This document shows positions 48,878 through 58,339 of a DNA stretch of 64,000 bases, piece by piece. The position numbers and the translations under genes are program-made. The DNA lies in the NCBI GenBank assembly GCA_051453625.1, contig JBOZIK010000001.1, positions 149,381,127 through 149,445,126 on the forward strand, written 5' to 3'. This DNA comes from Welwitschia mirabilis. Its lineage: Eukaryota > Gnetophyta > Gnetopsida > Welwitschiales. The stretch's first letter is position 1; each line of letters opens with the position of its first letter. Below the pieces are notes generated by a model. It saw only the letters and a list, made by a program, of their open reading frames with translations. It made no database searches and was not told the DNA's origin.

Positions 48878-49200
48878 TTAGGGTAATTTCTTAAGCTCAT
48901 GGGCAAGAGGATGGGCTATTGTCCCATATGTCATGAGGATGACAGACATGGGATGATACTCTTTAAAAGGTTTTTCTATTGAGTAAGGATGTTGAGCTTC
49001 TTCCCAGTCTTTGTGTTCTTCATCCTCAGACTTAAGATAGTTTGTTTCAGTTAGGTCATCATACAAAGTTGGTTTATGCAGCATGATTAATCTCTCTTAT
49101 ATTAGTTTATGTTATAAAAATAAGGTCGATTTCAATCCATATTTAATGTTAAACTCAATTCCTTTGTCTTTCTCATTGGCAGTAAAGACTCTAATGGTAA
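48878..49200 (-). pseudogene. Gypsy protease-RT linker
   Basis: A partly open frame (48878-49084) rich in Asp, Glu and His, ending AHPLAHELKKLP, followed by 'LKYIFL' in a shifted frame. This is the usual position and wording ('ELK.LP.HLKYAFL') of the linker before RT in plant gypsy polyproteins. It joins the protease above to the RT below without a gap. Confidence 0.6.
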
Positions 49201-49201
49201 T

Positions 49202-49545
49202 TTATTTATTGTTAAAATGGTATCTCATCATTCTAGATTGTGTGTCAATGATACAAGGGGCTATTGCACAAAAGGCTCTTTCTAAAAGTAGTGGATATCC
49301 TCCATCATGTTCTATCTTAATTATGACATCATAAATGGGATAAAAAGCTTCCTCAATTTGGATAACTAGGTATTTGATAATTTTTAATGGTCTCTTAATT
49401 AAGGTATCAACTAATTCCAAGATGATACATGTAGGTTCAACTTTGCTTTCTAACCCAAGTCTTTTACATATGTGAAAAGGCATGATATTTATAGTTGCTC
49501 CTATGTCAATCAAAGCCTTCCAAACTCTTTTATTTCCTTATAAAG
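49202..49545 (-). pseudogene. Ty3/gypsy aspartic protease
   Basis: On the - strand the frame reads RVWKALIDIGATINIMPFHI, with the catalytic block 'ALIDLGASINVMP' (Asp in D-I-G). Then KRLGLESKVEPT and IILELVDTLIKRPLKII follow, then EEAFYPIYDVII. YPLLLERAFCAIAPCIID then stands for 'PLILGRPFLATA.ALID'. From 49513 to 49202 the frame is open for 103 codons, the best kept coding stretch in the window. It is the first readable part of a protease-linker-RT series ending at the CACTA insertion. A 100-N gap (49562) cuts it from its gag. Confidence 0.78.
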
Positions 49546-49561
49546 TAACACTTAAAATTGT

Positions 49562-49661
49562 NNNNNNNNNNNNNNNNNNNNNNNNNNNNNNNNNNNNNNN
49601 NNNNNNNNNNNNNNNNNNNNNNNNNNNNNNNNNNNNNNNNNNNNNNNNNNNNNNNNNNNNN
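49562..49661. other. Assembly gap (exactly 100 N)
   Basis: Placeholder-length gap next to the gypsy protease. Confidence 0.99.
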
Positions 49662-50649
49662 AAAGATGCATACATGGTAAAATATATACATAAATAAAAA
49701 TGCTATAGAGAAAGATATGCTATGTAGCAATGCCCCTCATAATTTCCTCCCTTGTGCGATTGACTTATAGTTTACAATGTTCACTAATAAAACCTTTTCT
49801 CACAACCTCTCAAAATAGAAGATAAGACAACCATGTCATTGCATTATTAAATTTTGCAATGTTTAAATTTCAAAAAAAACTTTAGTCTCTCATGAATGTA
49901 TTAATCACAATGTTTTTATACAAGAAAATGCACCTCAAATAGTATTAAAAGAGTTACATTTGTAAAAAATGCACAAGTCCACAAGCTAATCAATACTAAG
50001 GTCCAGATCTTTTAATACCTGTGGAATAAATCTAAATGTTAAAACATAGATCAATTTATACTAATAAATTTGAAATTATATTTCAATTTAGCACTAACTT
50101 GTATAGTTATCTAAGATAAAACTATGTATGTTGTGAACACCTTTGAAATATGAAATACCATTACTGGCACTTTTCTAGATGATGGGTTCATCAAATGTCT
50201 CAAAAATTTTGAAGCACCAAAAGTCAATGAGTCCATATCATTAGATGATACAACATAAACCTAAGAGAAAAAAATGGTCTGATTTAATGTGAATAGAAGG
50301 AGAATAGACAAATGACTTATTAAAAAAAAAATTATACCTTTTCATTTTTGCAACAAGCTACACATTCTGCCTCTATTTTATAGGGGTCTTAATAATTGCC
50401 AAGGATGTTAATCCACATTTTTTGAAAACATTTGATAGTGCACACATTAATGTTTACATTCTTGAAAATCTTGTTCAAAAAATTGTTTACATTTAAGGGG
50501 TTATGACTTTTAGCTTTTGGATGCCTTTATTAACATATAAGCCCCACATTCAACATCTACATTTCCACTCTAAATAACACTAAGATATGTATATGCATCA
50601 TACAAATACTTGTTCTTAGTAATGTTTAAACAAAACTTAATGTAATAAG
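49662..50649. other. Unrecognised sequence left of copia element B
   Basis: AT-rich, no domain or repeat partner recognised. It does not obviously continue the gypsy gag expected on the - strand. Confidence 0.3.
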
Positions 50650-52129
50650 TATTAGATTATATTTTTCTAATTAATGTCAAACTAATACTTTTGTATAGCA
50701 AATTGTGTGTATTTTATGAAAAAGATTTTTAAGATTTCTGTAGGTTAAAAGATGGAACTAAAATATGCACTAGAAATCTATTTATTCATTTACCCTCAAG
50801 AGGAGTTAATCAGATCCTTAAGGGATCGACTGCACCTGAAGCAGATAAAGGAAAATGAACTGTATCTAGATGTGTCGACTGGATTTTGATGGAATCAACT
50901 GAATCTGTAACTTGGAGAACTAGTGTCCCTGAACCAAATGGCAAGGGGTTGACTAAAATTTTATGAGGTCGACTAGATTTGAGGACCTAATAAATAGTGT
51001 TCTCAAACTAAAAGAGAATGAGTCAAATAGATGTATGATGGGTAGACCACATCTACGCACTGAGGAGTTGGTACACTTCGATAGATCGTTATGGAGTCAA
51101 TCAAACCTAGATGGGGTTGATCTGACCTAAATGAGATTGACCAAACAAAGATACATAAAAACATGGAGCAATCAAAACTCTCTATTGATTAACCTATGTA
51201 ACTTACAGCACCACATGGGGTCAACTGGATTTTTATGGGGTTGACCAAAGAGAGTAAAAAAGAAATTTTTCTAAATGTTATTTATCTATTATCTAAACAT
51301 TGGGTAGCTATTTTCTGGTCATTTATAGCCATTGGAGGTTTAATTAAAATGTACTAAACCCTAATAACCTTTCATTATAAATAGCTAAGCCATTGATGAC
51401 CAATCAATCTTTTTGGAATCACTTTGATTTAGCCAAATCTATTGAATCTAAAAGATTAGGCTGTGTATTTGTATGTCTATCATCGTTGTATCTTGGCATC
51501 TACATTTTTGATTGAAAGAGATCTACCATTAGCATACTTACTTTAGTCAGAGTTAGATTTAGAGCTTCATTATTTATACTTCTACAAGAGGAGAGCTCCA
51601 TCTATTATACTATTTTTAGAACAAGTGATATATGATCTTTTGAGACATTACTACATTACTACCCTATTTGCTAAAGGTTGAGACTAGGCCTTGAAAAGTC
51701 CATTCTAAAGGTTGAGATTAAGCCTTATAAAGTCTGTTCTAAAGGTTGAGACTTAGCCTGGAAAAGTCCATTTGTAAAGGTTATAGATGAACCTAGAATA
51801 CTTGGTGGACTAACAGAGAACCGAGATCTAGCTTGGAAGAAGTTTATCATCAAGAGTGGAGTAGGGCATTTTCTGAACCACTATAAATTTAACTTGCATC
51901 AAAGTAGTAGTTTGTGCTTTCGATTTTTTATTCTTTACTTTTAGTATTTTATCATATTATACACTTCTAGAAAAATTTAGTTATTGTATGCAAGTTTTAT
52001 TTAGATTTATTTAATTTAAATTATTTATTAAGTTTTTAAAAGAACCTATTCATCCAATCCTTCCTCCCCCCTCCCCCCTCCTTCCCCCCCAATCCCACCA
52101 GACATCCTTTAGGATTCTCAATCCTATAA
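50650..52129 (+). repeat. Copia element B, 5' LTR
   Basis: 1480 bases, starting 'tattagattatatttttc' and ending 'ttctcaatcctataa'; repeated at 56887-58339. Shared features include 'aatgtcaaactaat', 'aggttaaaagatggaactaaaata', 'tttattcatttaccctcaagag', an array of 'gtcgactgcacct/ggttgactaaa' phrases (50810-51250), 'accctaata.cctttcattataaatagctaagc' with a TATA-like element at about 51375, three 'ggttgagac/attaagcct' units (51670-51780), and 'gagtggagtaggg'. Just before the end is a C-rich run (52059-52090). The copies are similar but clearly diverged. Confidence 0.88.
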
Positions 52130-52131
52130 TT

Positions 52132-52143
52132 TGGTATTAAAGC
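52132..52143 (+). other. Primer-binding site (initiator Met tRNA), decayed
   Basis: TGGTATTAAAGC, two bases after the LTR end, matches the tRNA-iMet site TGGTATCAGAGC except for one C-to-T and one G-to-A change. Position and spacing are as in element A. Confidence 0.82.
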
Positions 52144-52195
52144 TAAGTTGAGTCTACATTAGATTTTAATCAATATTAACCTTAGAACCCTAAAA

Positions 52196-53560
52196 ATGAG
52201 TAACCCTTCTAATGGTTTTTCAATCAGGCATTCACCTATGTTTGATGGGTTAAACTATTCTTATTAGAAAGCTAGGATGAGAATATTTCTTATATCTCTA
52301 AATGCTAGCATAGAGGAAGTCATTTATAAAAGTTATACTTTGTCTATGATAATCCAAACTAATGTAGATGACAAAACTATCCTAGTTCTCAAATCCCAAG
52401 ACCAATGAATAGCCACAGATAATCCAAAAAGCCATCATAGATGCTTATGATTTTAATGCAATTTTTCATGTAGTATGTGCAGATGAATTAAAATAAATAA
52501 TAAACTATAACTATGCTAAGGAATCTTGAAAAATTATCAAAGTAGTAGATGAAGGAACCTCAACTGTTAAACAAGCTAAACTCAAGATGCTCATTTTTAA
52601 ATTTGAAGATATTCCTATGGATGAAGAAGAAACTTTGCAAGAACTTTTTACTAGACTTACAGATATTGTGAACTCAATGAAAAGCCTCAGAGAACACATG
52701 AAGAAAAGAAAAGTGATAAGAAAGGTCTTGAGATTCCTATCTAAGAGATTCGAACTGAAGGTCAAATCCATCAAAGAGAGTAAGAACATTAATGCAATGG
52801 CATTAGAATAACTTCAAGGTAATTTATAAATTTATAAGTTTAAATTTATTAAAAATAAATGAAAGGTATTACTTTAAAATGTGTTCAGGAAGAATATAAA
52901 TTTGACAAATCAGATGAGTAATTTGATGATGGTGAAGTGGCTCTTCTAGCTAAAAGATTCAAAAAATTTCTTCATAAAAATAAAAAGGAAGGAGAGTTAA
53001 GTAAGAATGCAAAAAGAGATCATTCAAAACTAAGGAGGAAGCAAGAAAAGGAAAAATAAATCCAATTCCACTCATGTAAAGGATTTGGACATATGGATAA
53101 TGAGTGCTCTAACACTAGGAGAGATAACAAGAAGTCAAAGAATCCCTCATTCATGGCTACTTGGGGCAATGAAGATGATGAGGATAAGGAAAACTATTCA
53201 GATTATAAATTAGAAAGAGATAGAATGTTGTCTTTCATGGCATTTATGCCATCACTTAAAGATGTTCGTAGCACATCAATGCATGATGATTTGGATATGA
53301 TCAATGAAGAATTGGACAAATTAGAAGACACATATTAGGAGTTGTATGAGAAGTGTAAAAAGCTAGCCAAGAGCATAAATGAGTTGAACAAAACAGTGAA
53401 GTCTATTACTAAAGAAAATGAGGAAGTGGAAGAGAAATATAATGTACTCAAATCTAATAACATCAAGCTAATTTCTTAGGTAAAATATCTTTTTTTTATA
53501 AATAAATCTTCTAGTAGCTGTTTTAAATTAAAAAAAATGCTTAGAGTACAAAAGCCCACT
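52196..53560 (+). pseudogene. Copia (Sirevirus-like) gag, element B
   Basis: The ATG at 52196 starts MSNPSNGFSIRHSPMFDGLN (element A reads MSNLTNGF), and 'RMRIFL' follows. The core frame 52587-52811 reads DEEETLQELFTRLTDIVNSM and then SLREHMKKRKVIRKVLRFL. The zinc knuckle at about 53070-53110 reads FHSCKGFGHMDNEC: the first Cys is Phe, so it cannot bind zinc normally. An acidic segment and a helical Lys-rich tail (ELYEKCKKLAKSINELNKTV) follow, as in both gag copies of element A. Stops interrupt the frame at several points that mostly differ from those in element A. Confidence 0.85.
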
Positions 53561-53740
53561 AGAAACAAATCAAGTATTGGCTTTAGCTCACAAAATTTAC
53601 AAAAATAGGTAAACCAAGAGAATAATTATGTGCCTAATCTTTTTTGTAATTTTTATGAGAAATTTGATAAGTCAAAGTATTTTGAAAAGTTAGATAATTA
53701 ATTCTTTTCTATGAAACTGTAAATACCTTGCCTTTTAAGT

Positions 53741-54240
53741 TTGCTCTTAAGAAAAGTATACCACCTAAGTCTTAAGACTAAGTTGGTTAAAGATAATAAT
53801 ATTCAAAGTTTTCTGACATTGATAGCTTTTAGAGAATCACATATGAACAGTTGGTTTCTAGATAGTAGTTGTTCAAAGCATATGTCAAGAGAAAAATTAA
53901 TCTTTCAACACCTAAAGAGAATAAATGGAGGAAAAGTCATCTTTGAAACAATAAAATGGAAAAAATCAAAGGTAATAAATGCATTAAGAGAGGTAAGTTA
54001 CCTAAACTTAATGATGTTCTTTATGTTAATGGATTGAAACATAACTTATTAAGTGTAAGTTAATTATGTGATAAAGGTCACAAAGTAATCTTTGAAAAAT
54101 TAAAATGCAATGTTGTAGATGAAAAAATAAATGTTTCTATTTTATTTGCAAAACATGTGGACAATACTTATAGATTAGATATTAAATTGATTGATCAATT
54201 ACTCCATGGAAACCACAATATTAGGATAAATTTTGATGGA
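53741..54240 (+). pseudogene. Copia protease / pre-integrase start, element B
   Basis: At 53849-53885 the frame reads SWFLDSSCSKHMSREKLIF, the retropepsin active-site block with the catalytic Asp kept but the following Gly replaced by Ser, as in element A copy 1. KRINGGKVIF and, after a frameshift, DVLYVNGLKHNLLSVS-like text follow, then a 'NTYRLDIKLIDQLLHGN' end. This is the pre-integrase segment, matched by NAYSLDIKILHQLIHAN in element A. Nothing of integrase, RT or RNase H comes after it. Confidence 0.82.
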
Positions 54241-54702
54241 ACTAAGTATTTGTTTGTAATCTGATATAACATCTAATATCATTAATTAATTTATTAATTA
54301 TGAAAATGACCTAGGAGTTTAGTTATTATTTCTTAGCTAATTGCAAGGCGATCGACTAGATCTATGATTTGGTTAAATAGATTTGGATGATCGACTGGCC
54401 TAAAAAACTAGTCATCTGGACCCCTTCTAAAATTGTAGATTCATGTCTTGACGGGTCAACCAGAACCTTAAGAAATTGACCAGACTTGACAGATTACAAT
54501 GAGGAAGTACATTCAGTGAACCTAATTTATTTCTCCACTTTGCCCTATTTCACTTAGTCTATAAAAGAGATAGCATCCTAAATTGATTTCATTATAATAT
54601 AGCCCTCCCTAACTCTCAGATCTAGTGATTTTCTTTCAAGATCTAGAGCTCTTACTTTCAGATCTAGTGATTTTCTGAATCCTTTTGCTTAAAGAGTCTT
54701 AG
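54241..54702 (+). other. Non-coding joint between protease and second ORF (element B)
   Basis: Parallel to the joints of element A: 'tatttcttagctaattgcaa', 'gatcgactagatct', 'gatcgactggcct', 'gaccccttcta', 'gacagattacaatgaggaag', 'gccctattt', 'tctataaaagaga', and a doubled 'agatctagtgattttct' (54600-54680). Confidence 0.55.
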
Positions 54703-54868
54703 AATGGCTAAAAGATTATCTAGAAGAAGAGTAAAGAAGGCTCCTTTAAGGAAACCAACTTTATTCTACCAAGGAATATTATAGGAAGATGTTGATAAGT
54801 TTACTAAGAAGTTTGAGAAGAAGTTTTTGTGATAAGAGTTATATGTAGACATTTGAGAGCTAATGAAA
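54703..54868 (+). pseudogene. Second ORF of element B, first copy (start only)
   Basis: The ATG at about 54703 starts MAKRLSRRRVKKAPLRKPTL and runs via DVDKFTKKFEKKF, with stops, to the 100-N gap. It matches the beginning of the fuller copy at 55257. The joint sequence before it is repeated after the gap (54971-55256). Confidence 0.55.
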
Positions 54869-54968
54869 NNNNNNNNNNNNNNNNNNNNNNNNNNNNNNNN
54901 NNNNNNNNNNNNNNNNNNNNNNNNNNNNNNNNNNNNNNNNNNNNNNNNNNNNNNNNNNNNNNNNNNNN
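54869..54968. other. Assembly gap (exactly 100 N)
   Basis: Placeholder-length gap. Sequence right of it (from 'gaccccttctaatactatag') repeats sequence left of it (from 'gaccccttctaaaattgtag', 54418). Confidence 0.99.
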
Positions 54969-55256
54969 TAGACCCCTTCTAATACTATAGACTTTCATCT
55001 TGAGAAGTTAACCAAAACCTTGAGTGATCAACCAGACTTGATGGAGTACAATATAGAAGTACAATTGGTGGATCTGATTTCTTTCTCAAATTCACCCTAT
55101 TTCCTTCAGTCTATAAAAGAGATAGAATCCTAACTTGATTTCACTATGTTCTGGCCCTCTTTAGTTCTTAGATCTAGTGTTTTTCCTTTAATTTCCAGAG
55201 ATCTTGCTTCTAGATCTAGTGGTTTTTTTAGTTCTTTTACTAGTAAAGATCTTAAA
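54969..55256 (+). repeat. Repeated joint segment before the second ORF (element B, second copy)
   Basis: Diverged copy of 54418-54702: 'gaccccttcta', 'gatcaaccagacttgatgg', 'tctataaaagagatagaatcctaa', two 'tagatctagtg' phrases. It leads into the fuller copy of the second ORF. Confidence 0.6.
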
Positions 55257-56316
55257 ATGATTACAAGTTCTTTCAAGAGAAGAGGAAAGAAAGTTCCTTC
55301 AAGGGAACCATCCTACTTTTATCAAGTAATGTTACAAGAAGATATTGACAAGTTTTTTGACATGTTTGAGAAGAAAGCTATGTGGTAGGAGTGGTCTGTA
55401 GCTACATCAAAGCTTAAGGAACTCAAAGAAGTTATCCAGCTCTTGAGAGATTAAGATATGAATCATTTCTTGGATGTTTTAGGTCTAGCTTATCCTTTTC
55501 TTACTAGGATGTTTTATTATAATGCTTCTTTTGATCATAATCCCAAGACTCTTGAAAACCTTATTTTGGGTAAGAGGATGAGAGTAACAGTAAATATTAT
55601 CTCTCAGTTGACTAATCTTTCAAGGGGAGACTATGAGGAGTTTTGGACCCTCATAGATACCACAGAAGATAAGCCTATAGTTACTAGAGAGCTTTGTGGT
55701 AGAATGCATTTTTGGAAACACATTTTGTCTACCTCTTTATTAACTCCTAATATCATTTTCTTCATTTAGTTTTTATGTATAACTTTCTACCATTAGCTGG
55801 CCATCATGATAAGGCCTCTTGCTATCAAGCTTATTTGATGTATTTGGTAGGAACTGAGCATTTCATTGATGCTCCTATCATAATACTAAAGAATATGGCC
55901 TTGCAACTAGAGTTCCACAAAACTAGGGCTTTACCTTATTCTATGCTTATCACCAGAATTTTCCATCATTTTTGAGTTACCTTTTATTCTAAGTTGGAAA
56001 CCCTTTAGTTGATATCACTCATTCGGTGTATGATCTTGTCTTGCATGCATATCTTTGTCATCTTCAAGAAATCTTCTTCTACTACTCTTAAGAAAACCAC
56101 TCCTGATAATACCCTCTTATATATGAGATCCTTTCATATCTAATATAAATTGACTCTCGTATCAGACATATAAAGGAAGCCCTTATTATAGCTAGATATT
56201 ATATTATGGATACCTCAGTAGAGGCTACTAGTTTAGCTTGCACTGGAGGAAATAAAGAAGAATCAGAGGAAGACTCTGAAGAAGAAGAGGAGAAGGAAGA
56301 GAAGGAGTCTGATTGA
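55257..56316 (+). pseudogene. Second ORF of element B (plant transposon protein-like), fullest copy
   Basis: About 353 codons from the ATG at 55257 to TGA at 56314-56316, with three or more internal stops or frame changes. In order: MITSSFKRRGKKVPSREPSY, QEDIDKFFDMFEKKAMW, a stop (TAG), KLKELKEVIQLLRD, TAA at 55452-55454, then NHFLDVLGLAYPFLTRMFYY and NASFDHNPKTLENLILGKRM. RVTVNIISQLTNLSRGDYEE and GRMHFWKHILSTSLLTPN come next. FLPLAGHHDKASCYQAYLMY and IIILKNMALQLEFHKTRALP follow, then YSMLITRIFHHF. This matches the layout of the putative plant transposon protein domain (Transposase_32 family: 'FY.NL', 'L...ICGRMH...I....L.P..GH.D..S...A.L.Y', 'LPYG..LTR.F'). The end is highly acidic (NKEESEEDSEEEEEKEEKES). 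Role unknown; its place before the 3' LTR is where Sireviruses carry an extra env-like gene. Confidence 0.62.
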
Positions 56317-56874
56317 AATAGTTTGTTTTAGATTATGTTTTGTATTCTTTCCTTTGCCATTACTGTCAAAAGAGGGAGAATTAGTTATGTTTATTAAACT
56401 TCTTATAAGTTCAATCGTATGCTCTTAATGAGCACTTTTATTTTGCAATCCTTACATGTTAGATTTATAATGTTTTTACTCATATTTAATGCAATGCAAT
56501 TATCTATTTTAGCATAAACATTTTGTGTACTTCTTGTGCCTTTCCAAATTATATGTATCAAATATGTTTTCCTATGATTTCATTTGAAAAGCTTAAAATC
56601 CTTGCATCATTTAGAAATAAATCACAATTTATGTTATTTGATTTAATGTTGAATATGTCTTTCTATATTCTGTCAATTATAAGGTTGTGCCTTCCAAACC
56701 CTCAAATGTGCTTATTAAATTGGTTACATTCAAAGCACAAAATTTAATAGTTCAAAATGAGTTAACTTGTTTTGAAATTAGAATGTTATTTTAAAAATAA
56801 CCATACTGTAAGGGAAAGCTTTTTTTTTTAGTTCTAATTTTATCACAACTAAGTATTTGTTTTCCATCAATGTC
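56317..56874 (+). other. Element B 3' untranslated region
   Basis: AT-rich, no domain. A forward open frame (56523-56747) has no recognisable content. Contains 'tcaaaagagggag' (56367) and ends at the polypurine tract. Confidence 0.4.
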
Positions 56875-56886
56875 AAAGGGGAAGAT
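56875..56886 (+). other. Polypurine tract, element B
   Basis: AAAGGGGAAGAT directly before the 3' LTR, at the same place as AAAAGGGGATA in element A. Confidence 0.78.
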
Positions 56887-58339
56887 TATTTAATTATGTT
56901 TTCTCAGTTAATGTCAAACTAATGTATTTTGTATAGTAAATTATGTGTATTTAATGTAGAAGATTTTTAAGGTTTTTGCAGGTTAAAAGATGGAACTAAA
57001 ATATTCATCAGAAACCTGTTTATTCATTTACCCTCAAGAGGGATTAACCAAATTCTTAAGGAGTCGACTGCACCTAAACTAGATAAAAGAAAATGAACTA
57101 CATCTAGAGAAGTTGACTTGATTTCGATGGGGTCAACTAGACTTGTAACTTGGAGAACTAGTGTTCTTGAACTAAATGGTAAGCAGTCAACCAAACTATT
57201 ATGGGATCAACTAGATTTGAGGACCTAATAGACAATATTCTTAGACTAAAAGATAAGGGATTAAATGGATGTATGATGGAGTTCACCAAACCTGTGCACT
57301 GAGCAGCTGGTATACCTGGACAGGTCATCATGGGGTTGACCTAACCCATATAGAGTTGACTATACTGGGGTTGACTAGAATTAGATGTGGTTGATCAGAT
57401 AGGAAGATGTAAAAATCTAGGATGACCTAAACTCTCTCTCAGTTACCTATGTAACTCATTGTAGCACATGGATTCAATCAGATTTTTATGAAGTCAACTA
57501 GATGGAGCAGAAAAGAAATTTTTTTAAATGTTATGTATCTGTTATCTAAATGTTAAGTAGCTATTTTCTAGTTGTTTATAGTTGTTAGAGGAATAATTCA
57601 AATGTACTAAACCCTAATATCCTTTTATTATAAATAGCTAAGCTATAGATGACTAATCAATCTTTTTGAAACTGCTTTCATTTAGGAAAATCTATTGGAT
57701 CTAGAAGATCAAACTGTGTATTTTTGTTGCTATCATTATCATATATTAGAATTTACATTTTTGACTAGAGGAGATCTACCATTGAAATACTTACTTCATG
57801 TAAAGTCAATCTAGAGCTTCATTCATTGTACTTCTATAGGAGGAGACCTCATCTATTGTATTATTTTTAGAATAAGTGATATCTGTGCTTTCGAGGCATA
57901 ACTACATCACTACCTTATTTGCTAAAGGTTGATACTAAGCCTTGAAAACTCTGTTCTAAAGGTTAAGATTAAGCCTTGAAAAGTCTATTCTAAAGGTTGA
58001 GACTTAGCCTGGAATAGTCTATTTGTGAAGTTATAGGTAAATCTAGAATATCTATTGGAGTAACAGAGATCGGAGATCTAGCTTGGGAAAAGCTGACCAT
58101 TGAGAGTGGAGTAGGGGGTTTTCTAAACCACTATAAATCTAGCTTGCATCAAAGTGGTAGTTTTTGCTTTCTACTTTTGATTCTTTAGTTTTAGTATTTT
58201 ACCATATTGTGCACTTCCTAAAAAAATTTAGTTATTGTATGTAAGTTTCATTTAGATTGATTTAATTTAGATTATTTGTTGAGTTTTTAAAAGAACATAT
58301 TCACCCCCCTTCCTCCACCTCGAGTTCTTAATCTTATCA
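56887..58339 (+). repeat. Copia element B, 3' LTR
   Basis: 1453 bases, partner of 50650-52129. Starts 'tatttaattatgttttctc' and ends 'ttcttaatcttatca'. It contains the same 'gtcgactgcacct/ggttgactagaa' array (57035-57500), 'ttataaatagctaagc' (about 57630), three 'ggttga(t/g)act..gcct' units (57925-58030) and 'gagagtggagtaggggg'. The five bases before the 5' LTR (ATAAG) and after this LTR (ATTTC) differ, so no target duplication is visible. Confidence 0.88.
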
